A stretch of 64,000 nt of DNA, taken from contig DBYX01000008.1 of assembly GCA_002311665.1 (NCBI GenBank), positions 23,780 to 87,779 of the forward strand, read 5' to 3'. Made by a program: the position numbers and the translations under genes. The notes below the pieces were generated by a model. The model was not told the origin of the DNA. It saw only the letters and a program-made list of their open reading frames with translations, and did not search any database. This document shows, one piece after another, positions 26,013 through 33,773 of this stretch. The stretch comes from Lachnoclostridium sp. UBA1175 (GTDB taxonomy: Bacteria > Bacillota > Clostridia > Lachnospirales > Lachnospiraceae). Each line of letters opens with the position of its first letter. Position 1 is the first letter of the stretch.

Positions 26013-27356
26013 TTAATTCACATGTAATTTGCGCACGCGGATGCTCGGGCCTCCCGCGGAAACCCTGACAATCTGGTTCATTTTCCCACACGTGTACGAG
26101 TCGAACAGCTCGAAATCCGAGCCGACGCGATCGATGTCGAACAGCGTCTGGAACACCGAGCCGGTCAGCTGGTGTACGCGCAGCGGTTCGCAGATCTTGC
26201 CGTCGCGGATGCGGTAGCAGACCCTCGCGTTCATAACGAAAGTGGCGCCGCCGGTGCCGTCCGAGACCATATGCACATAGATGCCGTCCTTCGTGTCGGC
26301 GATGATGTCCTCGAACGAGTCCTTGCCGGGCTGTAAGAACGTGTTGGTCATACGCACGATCGGTCTCTTGCGGTAGCTCTGCGCGCGGCAGTTGCCGGTC
26401 AGTTCCTCGGAGAGCACCGCCGCCGAGTTGGAATCGTGCAGACGCCCGGTCAGCACACCGTTCTTGATCAGCCATGTCTCGCGGGCCTTCGTGCCCTCAT
26501 CGTCGTACGGGACATAGCCGTGGTTTTGCATATCGCCGCTGTCCACGATCGACACAAGGTCCGAACCGACCTTCTTGCCGAGCACCCACTCGTCGCGGAG
26601 CGTCTTGTCGTTGAGCATAAAATCCGCCTCGCTCTTGTGGCCGAAGCTCTCGTGCGCGAACATCGCCGTCGTGATCGGAGAGAGCACGCACGTGTACTCG
26701 CCGGGCTCCACATCCACCGCATTCGCGAGGTAATCGACGCAGCGGGCGCGCTCCGCAAGGATCTCCGCCTCGTGCCCCGTCAGCTCCTCCGGCACCGCGC
26801 CGAAGATCTGTTTGCCGCAGTTCATCGGCTCACCGTTCCCGCCGAGCGTGTACCACACACCGGCGGCACACATCTGATAGTCGTAGACGATCTCGCTCCC
26901 CTTCGAGGAGTAGAAACTCAGCTTCGAATACTCGCCGCCCGCGCCGATCGACCAGGAGTTCACACCGGGCATCTCATCCTCGATACACGCGCCGGCATAG
27001 TAGTCGATCACATTCATAAACCGCTGCCGCGCGATGTCCGCAAGCTTGTCGCCCTCGTACCGCAGCCGCTCCTCGCGGTTAACCTCCAGAAGTTTGATCG
27101 CCGGATCGTCATAGATCGCCGGGTTCGGCTGCGCCAGCTCCGCAAGCGCGTCCAGCTCCTCCTGCAGCCTGTCGAGCTCGTTCGTCGACGTCGTGTACCA
27201 TAATTTTCCGTCGTATACGCGGATCAGCGCACCGCACTCCTGCGTGGCTCTGTCATTCACCAGTTCACCGTTGAACTTCATCAGGTTCACGGTGTATTTT
27301 TCCTCGATCCGGATGTCGGCGTACAGACCTTCCGGAAAATGAAACTTCTCTCCCAT
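26013..27356 (-). CDS. TldD-family zinc metalloprotease
   Basis: A 447-residue protein with the TldD zinc motif HESFGH (His235, Glu236, His240) in AMFAHESFGHKSEADF, and GTGGATF and RDGKICEPLR-like stretches in the C-terminal part. It should form the active subunit with the TldE-type protein encoded directly downstream. I chose the ATG at 27356 because GGAGG lies seven bases before it; an ATG ten codons earlier is possible but has a weaker site. The pair acts in the cytosol. Confidence 0.85.
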   Translation of the reverse strand: MGEKFHFPEGLYADIRIEEKYTVNLMKFNGELVNDRATQECGALIRVYDGKLWYTTSTNELDRLQEELDALAELAQPNPAIYDDPAIKLLEVNREERLRYEGDKLADIARQRFMNVIDYYAGACIEDEMPGVNSWSIGAGGEYSKLSFYSSKGSEIVYDYQMCAAGVWYTLGGNGEPMNCGKQIFGAVPEELTGHEAEILAERARCVDYLANAVDVEPGEYTCVLSPITTAMFAHESFGHKSEADFMLNDKTLRDEWVLGKKVGSDLVSIVDSGDMQNHGYVPYDDEGTKARETWLIKNGVLTGRLHDSNSAAVLSEELTGNCRAQSYRKRPIVRMTNTFLQPGKDSFEDIIADTKDGIYVHMVSDGTGGATFVMNARVCYRIRDGKICEPLRVHQLTGSVFQTLFDIDRVGSDFELFDSYTCGKMNQIVRVSAGGPSIRVRKLHVN

Positions 27357-27434
27357 TTCGGTTCCTCCGATAATCTTAATATTCATACAGTCCCCCTGCT
27401 GAGCAACCTCAGCGCCTGCCGCTGCCGCGGCCGT

Positions 27435-28340
27435 TTACCTGCACTCCCCGAGCTTCGAGCGGTCCACCCAGCTACGCGTTCTGCTGTTCGACTGCATCGA
27501 ATAGCCCTGCGGCGAATGCACATACGAATCCGCCAGCGCGAAAATCCCCACAAACAAGCCGCCCAACGTCATATTCACGCCGTATGCCTTCTGGTTGTCC
27601 TCATCGTTCCCGACAAGCTGTACCTCCACAATCGGTGATTCGCCGTCCCTGCCGATCGAACACACCATAAAGTCAAGCATGGCCGTGATCTTCTCCTTCG
27701 GCACTCGCGTCGCCTTCTCGATCGTCGAAAGGCTCGCCAGCTCGCCGATGCCGAGCGTGTACAGAAAGCCCAGGACCTTCAGATTGTCCCGGTCCGCAAG
27801 CATCCCGAAGAACTTCCGAACCTCGGTCGTGTCACGGAACCAGCGCTCAAAGCCCTTGTCCTCCTCCGGCTGGCGCAGGAAAAGGAAACAGTCCTTGAAC
27901 TTGTCCAGGCGCATGAACGTGTATCCCGTGTCAAATGAGACCGCGCTCGACATCCGCGCGCTGTTCTCCTCATGCTGCGGCCGATCGTAATAGTCGATGG
28001 GATTCTTCCAGCTGCTGATCTGCATCGCCCACAGCAGACGGTGAACCTTATCGATATACACCTTTTTCCTGTCATCGAAGGTTCCTTCGCCTCTCCAGAC
28101 CGATGACAACTCATTTACGACCTGCTGTTCGATCGAGGCGCGGCGTCCCTCACGCCCGTACAAATAATCGGTGGAAACGCTGAAGAAATCCGCGATCTTC
28201 GGGATCAGGTCCCCCTCCGGAAAACTGCCGTTCTCCCATTTGGAGACCGCCTGCGCGCTCACCCCCAGGTGACTCGCGAGCTGCTCCTGCGTCACTTTCT
28301 TCTCCTTGCGGAGCGCCTGCAGAGATTCCCCAAAACTCAT
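27435..28340 (-). CDS. XRE-family helix-turn-helix regulator with unknown C-terminal domain
   Basis: A 301-residue protein. Residues 1-65 form a Cro/C1-type helix-turn-helix (LRKEKKVTQEQLASHLGVSAQAVSKWE), the DNA-binding part. The remaining 235 residues have no membrane segment and are unrecognised; they include a possible winged-helix-like stretch (LASLSTIEKATRVPKEKITAMLDFM) and could bind a ligand. AAGGAG lies six bases before the ATG. It is upstream of the TldD/TldE genes in the same direction (78-base gap), so it may regulate them or itself. Confidence 0.75.
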   Translation of the reverse strand: MSFGESLQALRKEKKVTQEQLASHLGVSAQAVSKWENGSFPEGDLIPKIADFFSVSTDYLYGREGRRASIEQQVVNELSSVWRGEGTFDDRKKVYIDKVHRLLWAMQISSWKNPIDYYDRPQHEENSARMSSAVSFDTGYTFMRLDKFKDCFLFLRQPEEDKGFERWFRDTTEVRKFFGMLADRDNLKVLGFLYTLGIGELASLSTIEKATRVPKEKITAMLDFMVCSIGRDGESPIVEVQLVGNDEDNQKAYGVNMTLGGLFVGIFALADSYVHSPQGYSMQSNSRTRSWVDRSKLGECR

Positions 28341-28523
28341 ATGTGACTCCTTTCCGGGAGCTTGTGATTCGCTCCCCCACTCGCCTCTCGGTTGATTTGT
28401 CTGCATTATAGCACAATTTACGGTTGAGCGTTAGCGCTAATTCAAATGTAAGTTTAGTTTTGAGTGGAATTTTCCGCGTAAAATCAACCAAGCGTTGACA
28501 GAAATAGCGAAAACAACCGAAAA

Positions 28524-28553
28524 AATCGGGCTTCCCAACCGCGGAAAGCCCGA
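28524..28553 (-). terminator. Terminator after the lipoprotein gene at 28.6 kb
   Basis: ATCGGGCTT (28524-28532) pairs with AAGCCCGAT (28545-28553). On the minus strand it is followed by a run of six T (28519-28524 region). It separates the lipoprotein gene from the HTH gene. Confidence 0.75.
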
Positions 28554-28598
28554 TCCTGTTTCAAAAACTCAGAAAAACCCCAAAACAATTGACGACGA

Positions 28599-29891
28599 TC
28601 ATTCCAAGCCCGACAATCTCCAATACCCGTCCTCGTCCATCCACAGCTTATGCGTTTCCTCTTGACCGCCGCCGACCGGAGTGCGCTTGACGACAAGCTT
28701 GCCGTTCTCTTCAACAAATCTCAGATCATACCCCGGATCTTCAACCTGACGCCTATTCTGACTGTATATCAAAAGGCAAGTCTCTTCACTGCGATAGCTT
28801 GTGGGACTGTACTGAAAAGTCAGGCAAAGCTCCCGGACATCATCCCCGTCCAGATCGGCCACGTAGGCATTCAGAATCTTCTCGCATTGATTGGACCATC
28901 TGCTGAAAATCTCCACGATGCCCGCATCCGAATTGTACTTAAGCCAGTACGCGTCCGGGTTCGGGTAGTAGCCATAGAAGTTCCCGCCGTCCGCGACGAA
29001 CACCGCCGGCAGATCATCGCTTTCGTATTCCTCCACGCGAATCAGCTGACGCGCCACCGCATCCCCCTTCGTGTAGTCAAACCAGCACTCAACCGGCTTG
29101 CCGTTCATCGGGATCAACTTGATCGAATCCACCGAAGTCGGGTTTGTGATCGGCTGATATACCAGTGCATTGTCGGAGATAACGAGCCTGCCGCGCTCCA
29201 CGGACTTCCGTTTTTCACTGCTTTTCTTACGGATCACAATATCCTCGTCTGTCTCCTCGCACCAGGCATAGGAAATGTTCTTTTCCGGGTTCAACTCGCA
29301 GGCCGTCTGCGTGACGAATACAAATGCATCGGCTCTGTCCGACTCCACGGCAACAAACTCCTGGATCCCGTCCCCGTTCAGATCCGCAAAATGCAGTGCT
29401 CCGATGGTCGTGTTTCCGTGGAAGACATCTTGGCCGCAATGAAGAACCTTATAGAAACCGACATTCGTAATCCGATAGTCATCCCGTTCCCATGTAAACT
29501 TGTAATCCGGAAGGTTGGTGCAGGTAACCTCCGCGCTCGTAATGACCAGACCTCTCCGCTTCAGTTCCGGCACTTCCGACATCGTCCACGTCTTTCTCTC
29601 ATTCGGTCTTGTCACCGTCGTCATACCCGATTCCGATATGCCGTCGAGCTCAAAGGTGTATTTGATGACGTAGGTCACTTCCTTGTCTTCCGTCACAGGC
29701 TCCGGAGTCGCCGACACCTCTTTGGTATCATTGTTGTCCGACTTGCCGTCCGGCTTACTGTCCGGCCCGCAGCCCGTCAACAGTAGCATCGCCATACAGA
29801 TCAACGCCGCGACACACACCACGGTGATCCGAATGCGGCGAAGTTTCCCGGCCCCCTCGGCTGAGTAGGTTTCGTTCAGAACTTTGTACAT
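28599..29891 (-). CDS. Lipoprotein with FG-GAP/VCBS-like motifs, unknown function
   Basis: A 430-residue secreted lipoprotein: a long basic N-terminus, a hydrophobic stretch and the lipobox LLTGC (Cys at about 41), then an Asp/Lys-rich linker. Two stretches resemble calcium-binding FG-GAP/VCBS loops (ADLNGDGIQEF, ADLDGDDVREL), which often occur in beta-propeller proteins. No enzymatic motif is visible. GGGGGAG lies five bases before the ATG. It follows another lipoprotein gene (96-base gap). Confidence 0.6.
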   Translation of the reverse strand: MYKVLNETYSAEGAGKLRRIRITVVCVAALICMAMLLLTGCGPDSKPDGKSDNNDTKEVSATPEPVTEDKEVTYVIKYTFELDGISESGMTTVTRPNERKTWTMSEVPELKRRGLVITSAEVTCTNLPDYKFTWERDDYRITNVGFYKVLHCGQDVFHGNTTIGALHFADLNGDGIQEFVAVESDRADAFVFVTQTACELNPEKNISYAWCEETDEDIVIRKKSSEKRKSVERGRLVISDNALVYQPITNPTSVDSIKLIPMNGKPVECWFDYTKGDAVARQLIRVEEYESDDLPAVFVADGGNFYGYYPNPDAYWLKYNSDAGIVEIFSRWSNQCEKILNAYVADLDGDDVRELCLTFQYSPTSYRSEETCLLIYSQNRRQVEDPGYDLRFVEENGKLVVKRTPVGGGQEETHKLWMDEDGYWRLSGLE

Positions 29892-29987
29892 AAAATCTCC
29901 CCCTTGAAAGATATATTATTCCACGCATATTGCGTGGTTACGGCTCACCGGTTCATTGCTCCTTAACTCAAGCAGCACACCGATCCG

Positions 29988-30719
29988 TTACTGCGCCTTC
30001 AGCTCGAGCAGCACGCCGTTACGGTTCGGCGCAGTCACATTGTCCGAATGATTCGCGGAGCGCACGTAATTGCGGACATCGAGCCACTCATCCGGCGTGT
30101 CCGCCCTGATGGCCTGCTCAACCCCGTCGCTGCCCTTGGCGGCATAGTAGAAGCCGTCTTCCGCGTGCCACACCACCTTGCAGGGGAACGCGATGCTGTT
30201 GCCGTACTGTGCCTGCTTCTCGCGCACGGCGATGTCACGCAGACCGGCCAGAAACGCGTTGACCTTGCCAAGCTGCTCCTCCGAGGCATTGTCCTTAATC
30301 GCGAGCGTAAACTCCGAAAGCCGGTCAAACTGCGGCGAGTACACGACGGGCTTCAGCCCGCAGTCCTCGATCAGCTTCTCGAGGTCCTTGCGGTACAGGT
30401 TGTACACGCCGTCCTCGAAGTCGGCGGCTATCCCGTAATCGCTTGTGTAGCAGACGTGCGAACCGTCAACCTGCACCTCGCTGCCGAACGTCCACACGTC
30501 AAATGCGATCCCGCGGTCCTTCGTGACGCAGTGGATCCGCCGCTCGCTGATCACCTCAAACGACCCGATCTCCTCCCCGTTCGCCACCTCGGCCGCATAC
30601 TCCTTCATCCGGTCCGTCGACGCCAGATGCTCCCCGCACCCCGCGAGCACCGCCGCCGCGAAGAACAACAGCAGCGCGGCAGTAAGGGGGCGGCGAAGCG
30701 CCCTCATACATTTTACCAT
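29988..30719 (-). CDS. Lipoprotein of unknown function
   Basis: A 243-residue protein with a basic start, a hydrophobic segment and the lipobox VLAGC (Cys at about 28 from the chosen start). The rest is soluble, with no family that I recognise. The start at 30719 has GGAGG ten bases upstream; ATG or GTG codons slightly upstream (30737-30740) overlap that site and are less likely. An ATTATA (TATAAT on the minus strand, 30744-30749) just upstream could be a -10 box, but no clear -35 box accompanies it. Confidence 0.6.
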   Translation of the reverse strand: MVKCMRALRRPLTAALLLFFAAAVLAGCGEHLASTDRMKEYAAEVANGEEIGSFEVISERRIHCVTKDRGIAFDVWTFGSEVQVDGSHVCYTSDYGIAADFEDGVYNLYRKDLEKLIEDCGLKPVVYSPQFDRLSEFTLAIKDNASEEQLGKVNAFLAGLRDIAVREKQAQYGNSIAFPCKVVWHAEDGFYYAAKGSDGVEQAIRADTPDEWLDVRNYVRSANHSDNVTAPNRNGVLLELKAQ

Positions 30720-30755
30720 AGTCCGATTTCCTCCCATCACGCAATTATATCACAA

Positions 30756-30950
30756 TCAATCGTCGAAGAAAGCATCGATCGCTTCCATCTCATCCACCCA
30801 GCCCTGATCGCCCTTCGCGCCCTTCATCACGGCGCCGCAACCCGGGCAGGTCTTCTTCGCCTTCCCGCACACCTCACCGCACGCGGAGCACTCGTACTCG
30901 TCGCTTCGGAAAATGTGCGTGTGCCGGATCCAGTGAGCGGTGTGCTTCAT
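30756..30950 (-). CDS. Small double-CxxC zinc ribbon protein
   Basis: A 64-residue protein with two CxxC pairs (YECSACGEVC...KTCPGCGAVM), a rubredoxin/zinc-ribbon-like arrangement, and an acidic tail (DEMEAIDAFFDD). Its ATG overlaps the stop codon of the peroxiredoxin gene (ATGA), and a GGAGGGGG stretch lies directly before it, so the two are translationally coupled. A partner role in redox or metal handling with the peroxiredoxin is inference. Confidence 0.7.
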   Translation of the reverse strand: MKHTAHWIRHTHIFRSDEYECSACGEVCGKAKKTCPGCGAVMKGAKGDQGWVDEMEAIDAFFDD

Positions 30951-31411
30951 ACCCCCTCCTTGACCGTCGTCAGCATCTCCTCCGGGTTCTCCGCGGCCTT
31001 CACCTTGTCCGCCGCGCGGATGATCACGCCGTTCTCGTCGATCAGGTACGTCGTGCGCACCACGCCCATCGAGACTTTGCCGTAATTCACTTTCTCCTTC
31101 CAGACATCGTACGCCTCGAGCACCTTGCGCTCCGGGTCCGCCAGCAGCGTAAACGCGAGCCCGTACTTGTCGGCAAATCGCCTGTGCGACTCGACGCTGT
31201 CCTTGCTGACCCCGAGGATCTCGACGCCCTGCTCCCGGAAGAGCGGCATGCGCTCCGAGAACCCGCACGCCTGCTTCGTGCACCCCGACGTGTTGTCCTT
31301 CGGGTAGAAATACAGGATCACTTTCCTCCCGCGGTAATCCGCGAGCGAATGAAGCTTGCCGTCCTGATCCGGCAGCGTGAAATCAGGTGCTTTAGTTCCA
31401 ACCGTTAACAT
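30947..31411 (-). CDS. bcp: Peroxiredoxin, Bcp/PrxQ type
   Basis: A 154-residue thiol peroxidase reducing hydrogen peroxide and organic peroxides in the cytosol. The active site YPKDNTSGCTKQAC has peroxidatic Cys44 and resolving Cys49 five residues later, the spacing of Bcp/PrxQ enzymes. Position 42, usually Pro (PGCT), is Ser here, as in a number of Bcp proteins. AAAGGAG lies seven bases before the ATG. It follows the macrodomain-cyclase gene by 42 bases and overlaps the zinc ribbon gene. Confidence 0.92.
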   Translation of the reverse strand: MLTVGTKAPDFTLPDQDGKLHSLADYRGRKVILYFYPKDNTSGCTKQACGFSERMPLFREQGVEILGVSKDSVESHRRFADKYGLAFTLLADPERKVLEAYDVWKEKVNYGKVSMGVVRTTYLIDENGVIIRAADKVKAAENPEEMLTTVKEGV

Positions 31412-31453
31412 ATTGTTGCTCCTTTATTATACGCTTAGTGCGGCATAAAATGC

Positions 31454-32596
31454 TCAAAGATCGATCAAAACCGCCCTGCACGGCGCGCCGTCCGCGCCCC
31501 CGAGGTTGATCGGCGCCGCGTTCAGCAGATACTTCCCGACCGGCACCTCCGCGAGCCTGATGCCCTCCAGCAACACGATCTCCGCCCCGAGCATCACAAG
31601 ATGCACCGCCATCGGCGCATCCTCCGGCCCAACCGTCTGCGACTCGTTGCCGAACAGCTTGATCCCGGCCTCCGCGAACACCTTTGCCGCCTCCGGCGTC
31701 ACCGTCGCCTTGCCCTTCACAAGGATCCGCTCCGCCGCCTCGGCATCGCACTCCCGCGCCTCCCGCAGGATCCGCGCCGCATCCGCCGCCGAAATCTCGC
31801 CCGCCGCCTCCGCGACATAGGCGAACCCGACAAACCGCTCCATATCCACCTGATCGATCTTCTTCCCGTCCTTTAGAAAATGAAACGGAGCATCCACGTG
31901 CGTCCCATTGTGCGCGCACATCCGAAACGCCGTCAGATTGCACACAGCCCCGTCTGCAATGCTCAACATAACCTCCCGCACCGGGCTCGGATCGCCCGGG
32001 TACACGGCGCAGGAGAAAACTTCCTGGGAGATGTCGTAGAGTTTCATACCGGTTTTCTTTCTCGCAGGCTCAGCCCCCTTACTCAGATCCGCAAGCGTCT
32101 GCTCGCCCACCGCCTTAATCTTATCATCCAGCACGGCAAATACAATCTCCATCTCATAGTCCGGATACTCCGCCAGAAAATCCCGACAAGCCTGGATTGC
32201 CTTCCTCCACGCCCCATCCAACGGATACCCGTAGATCCCCGCCGAGATCAGCGGAAAACCGATCGAATGCAGCCCGTTCTCCATCGCAAGCAACAGCGAC
32301 TTCTTATACGCGCTGTACAGAAGCTTCGGCTCACCCTGCTTCCCATCCGTATACTGCGGCCCGACCGCGTGGATCACAAACTTCGCCGGTAAATTGAACC
32401 CCGGCGTAATCACCGCATCCCCAACATCGCAGTGCCCGATCTTGTTGCACGCAGCCGACATCTCATTAACGCCCGCGTCTCGGAAAATGTAACCGCACAC
32501 GCCGCTGCCGTGCCACAGCCCGGTGTTTGCCGCATTAACCACGGCGTCAGTAGCGAGTTTGGTGATATTGTTTTTTTGGATGGTGATAGAGGACAT
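31454..32596 (-). CDS. Macrodomain-cyclase fusion protein
   Basis: A 380-residue protein with two recognisable parts. Residues 1 to about 175 form a macrodomain like O-acetyl-ADP-ribose deacetylases (TDAVVNAANTGLWHGSGVCGYIFRDAG-type start, abbreviated here to VVNAANTGLWHGSGVCG; also ISAGIYGYP). Residues about 183-380 form a cyclase/kynurenine formamidase-type domain with the metal-binding motif HNGTHVDAPFHF. The macrodomain would bind or hydrolyse ADP-ribose compounds; the cyclase family hydrolyses amides such as formylkynurenine. A short linker (KGAEPARKKTG) joins them in one frame, and the second part begins MKLYDISQEV like a free-standing cyclase, so it is a fusion of two normally separate genes. 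AAGGAGG lies about eight bases before the ATG. Confidence 0.8.
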   Translation of the reverse strand: MSSITIQKNNITKLATDAVVNAANTGLWHGSGVCGYIFRDAGVNEMSAACNKIGHCDVGDAVITPGFNLPAKFVIHAVGPQYTDGKQGEPKLLYSAYKKSLLLAMENGLHSIGFPLISAGIYGYPLDGAWRKAIQACRDFLAEYPDYEMEIVFAVLDDKIKAVGEQTLADLSKGAEPARKKTGMKLYDISQEVFSCAVYPGDPSPVREVMLSIADGAVCNLTAFRMCAHNGTHVDAPFHFLKDGKKIDQVDMERFVGFAYVAEAAGEISAADAARILREARECDAEAAERILVKGKATVTPEAAKVFAEAGIKLFGNESQTVGPEDAPMAVHLVMLGAEIVLLEGIRLAEVPVGKYLLNAAPINLGGADGAPCRAVLIDL

Positions 32597-32699
32597 ATTT
32601 CGAACCTCCTTTTTCCATTTTTTGGATTATCATATTCAAAACATGTCCATTCTCAGTTACAACGTTTGATATACGCTGGTCAAAATAAGAACACCTTCA

Positions 32700-33773
32700 T
32701 TATAATATTATATTATTGACCCACGTTGTAACATCTCTATCTGGCATGCCAGGTCTACAAGAATTAATCATGTGTGCCCACATAACGCTTTCTCTGAAAG
32801 GACTACTCATAGATGCGACTCGGAAATAAGCTTTTTCTTCCTTTGCTTGTTCATCCAGTGCTATATCCGCCAGATCGATTAAAGATAATGACTTCAAGTC
32901 TATCGTCATATACGGAATTTTCGTCGGTAACTCGGGCAAAGGAACCTTTGCATAATTGTATCCTGTGTGAATATATCTGGTAACTAAGTTATGCAATTCT
33001 TCACCACTTGGCATATTCCCAGAAGAATAATATAAATCTTTTGCCGCTTTACACTCGGCAACCAGAATTTTCTTGTTAGGCTTGGCGCGAGCCATATCGC
33101 AGGAAGGCGTAAGAACCACGCAGTACTGAGTTGCCTTTGCTATAGAAGAGCAGTTATTATTATTATTCTTTCTAAGGATATCAGCCGCCATTAAAGTCTT
33201 ACTAATCGGAGGATATTCATATTCCATCCAAGCGGGAGGGAAAAAATCTTCCTCATCTTTGGGGAATGCGCTTTGAATTCTTTTTCTAAGCATATACTTC
33301 ACTATATCAACATCAAGATTATTGATTGAAAAGTAATATGCCATTGCCTTGGCCGAAAGCAGAAGCGAACTGTTAAGTTCTTTCTTGGATTCTTTTACAG
33401 CTTGTATATATGGTTCCCATTGTTCGATTTTGTCGATAACTACTTGTTCATCGCCTTTTGGGAGAATCTCAATCATCGGGTTTCCTTCTGCAATACTAAC
33501 CACATCGTCTGATATCGTGGATGCAATTGCAGAAAAAACAATTACAGGAACAAAATCGTTTTCGTATAACGCCTTAAAAATCGGATCCCCTTCATGTGTG
33601 TTTTCAGCGTCATACATCCAATCCATTACTACCAAGTCGGGATTGTACAGCAGTAATTCTTTTGGTGCCTCCTGGAAAGTACAGTTCTTGTAATCCCAAT
33701 CACCCTTATCTTCCACATAATCCATGATTCCTTGTACAGCCTCTTGCCGATCTTCAATAAAAAGTATTTTCAT
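32700..33773 (-). CDS. Receiver-domain protein with unknown C-terminal domain
   Basis: A 357-residue protein. Residues 1-120 are a response-regulator receiver domain: acidic residues E7-D8, phospho-acceptor D51 (LVVMDWMYD), and K106 in LPKGDE. The C-terminal 230 residues have no DNA-binding domain that I recognise; a notable motif is VVLTPSCDMARAKPNKKILVAEC, and the region is mostly alpha/beta soluble. It may be an effector switched by phosphorylation. Its ATG overlaps the stop of the GHKL/histidine kinase gene by four bases (ATGA), which marks the two as a cognate pair. It is the last gene of the island. Confidence 0.75.
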   Translation of the reverse strand: MKILFIEDRQEAVQGIMDYVEDKGDWDYKNCTFQEAPKELLLYNPDLVVMDWMYDAENTHEGDPIFKALYENDFVPVIVFSAIASTISDDVVSIAEGNPMIEILPKGDEQVVIDKIEQWEPYIQAVKESKKELNSSLLLSAKAMAYYFSINNLDVDIVKYMLRKRIQSAFPKDEEDFFPPAWMEYEYPPISKTLMAADILRKNNNNNCSSIAKATQYCVVLTPSCDMARAKPNKKILVAECKAAKDLYYSSGNMPSGEELHNLVTRYIHTGYNYAKVPLPELPTKIPYMTIDLKSLSLIDLADIALDEQAKEEKAYFRVASMSSPFRESVMWAHMINSCRPGMPDRDVTTWVNNIIL

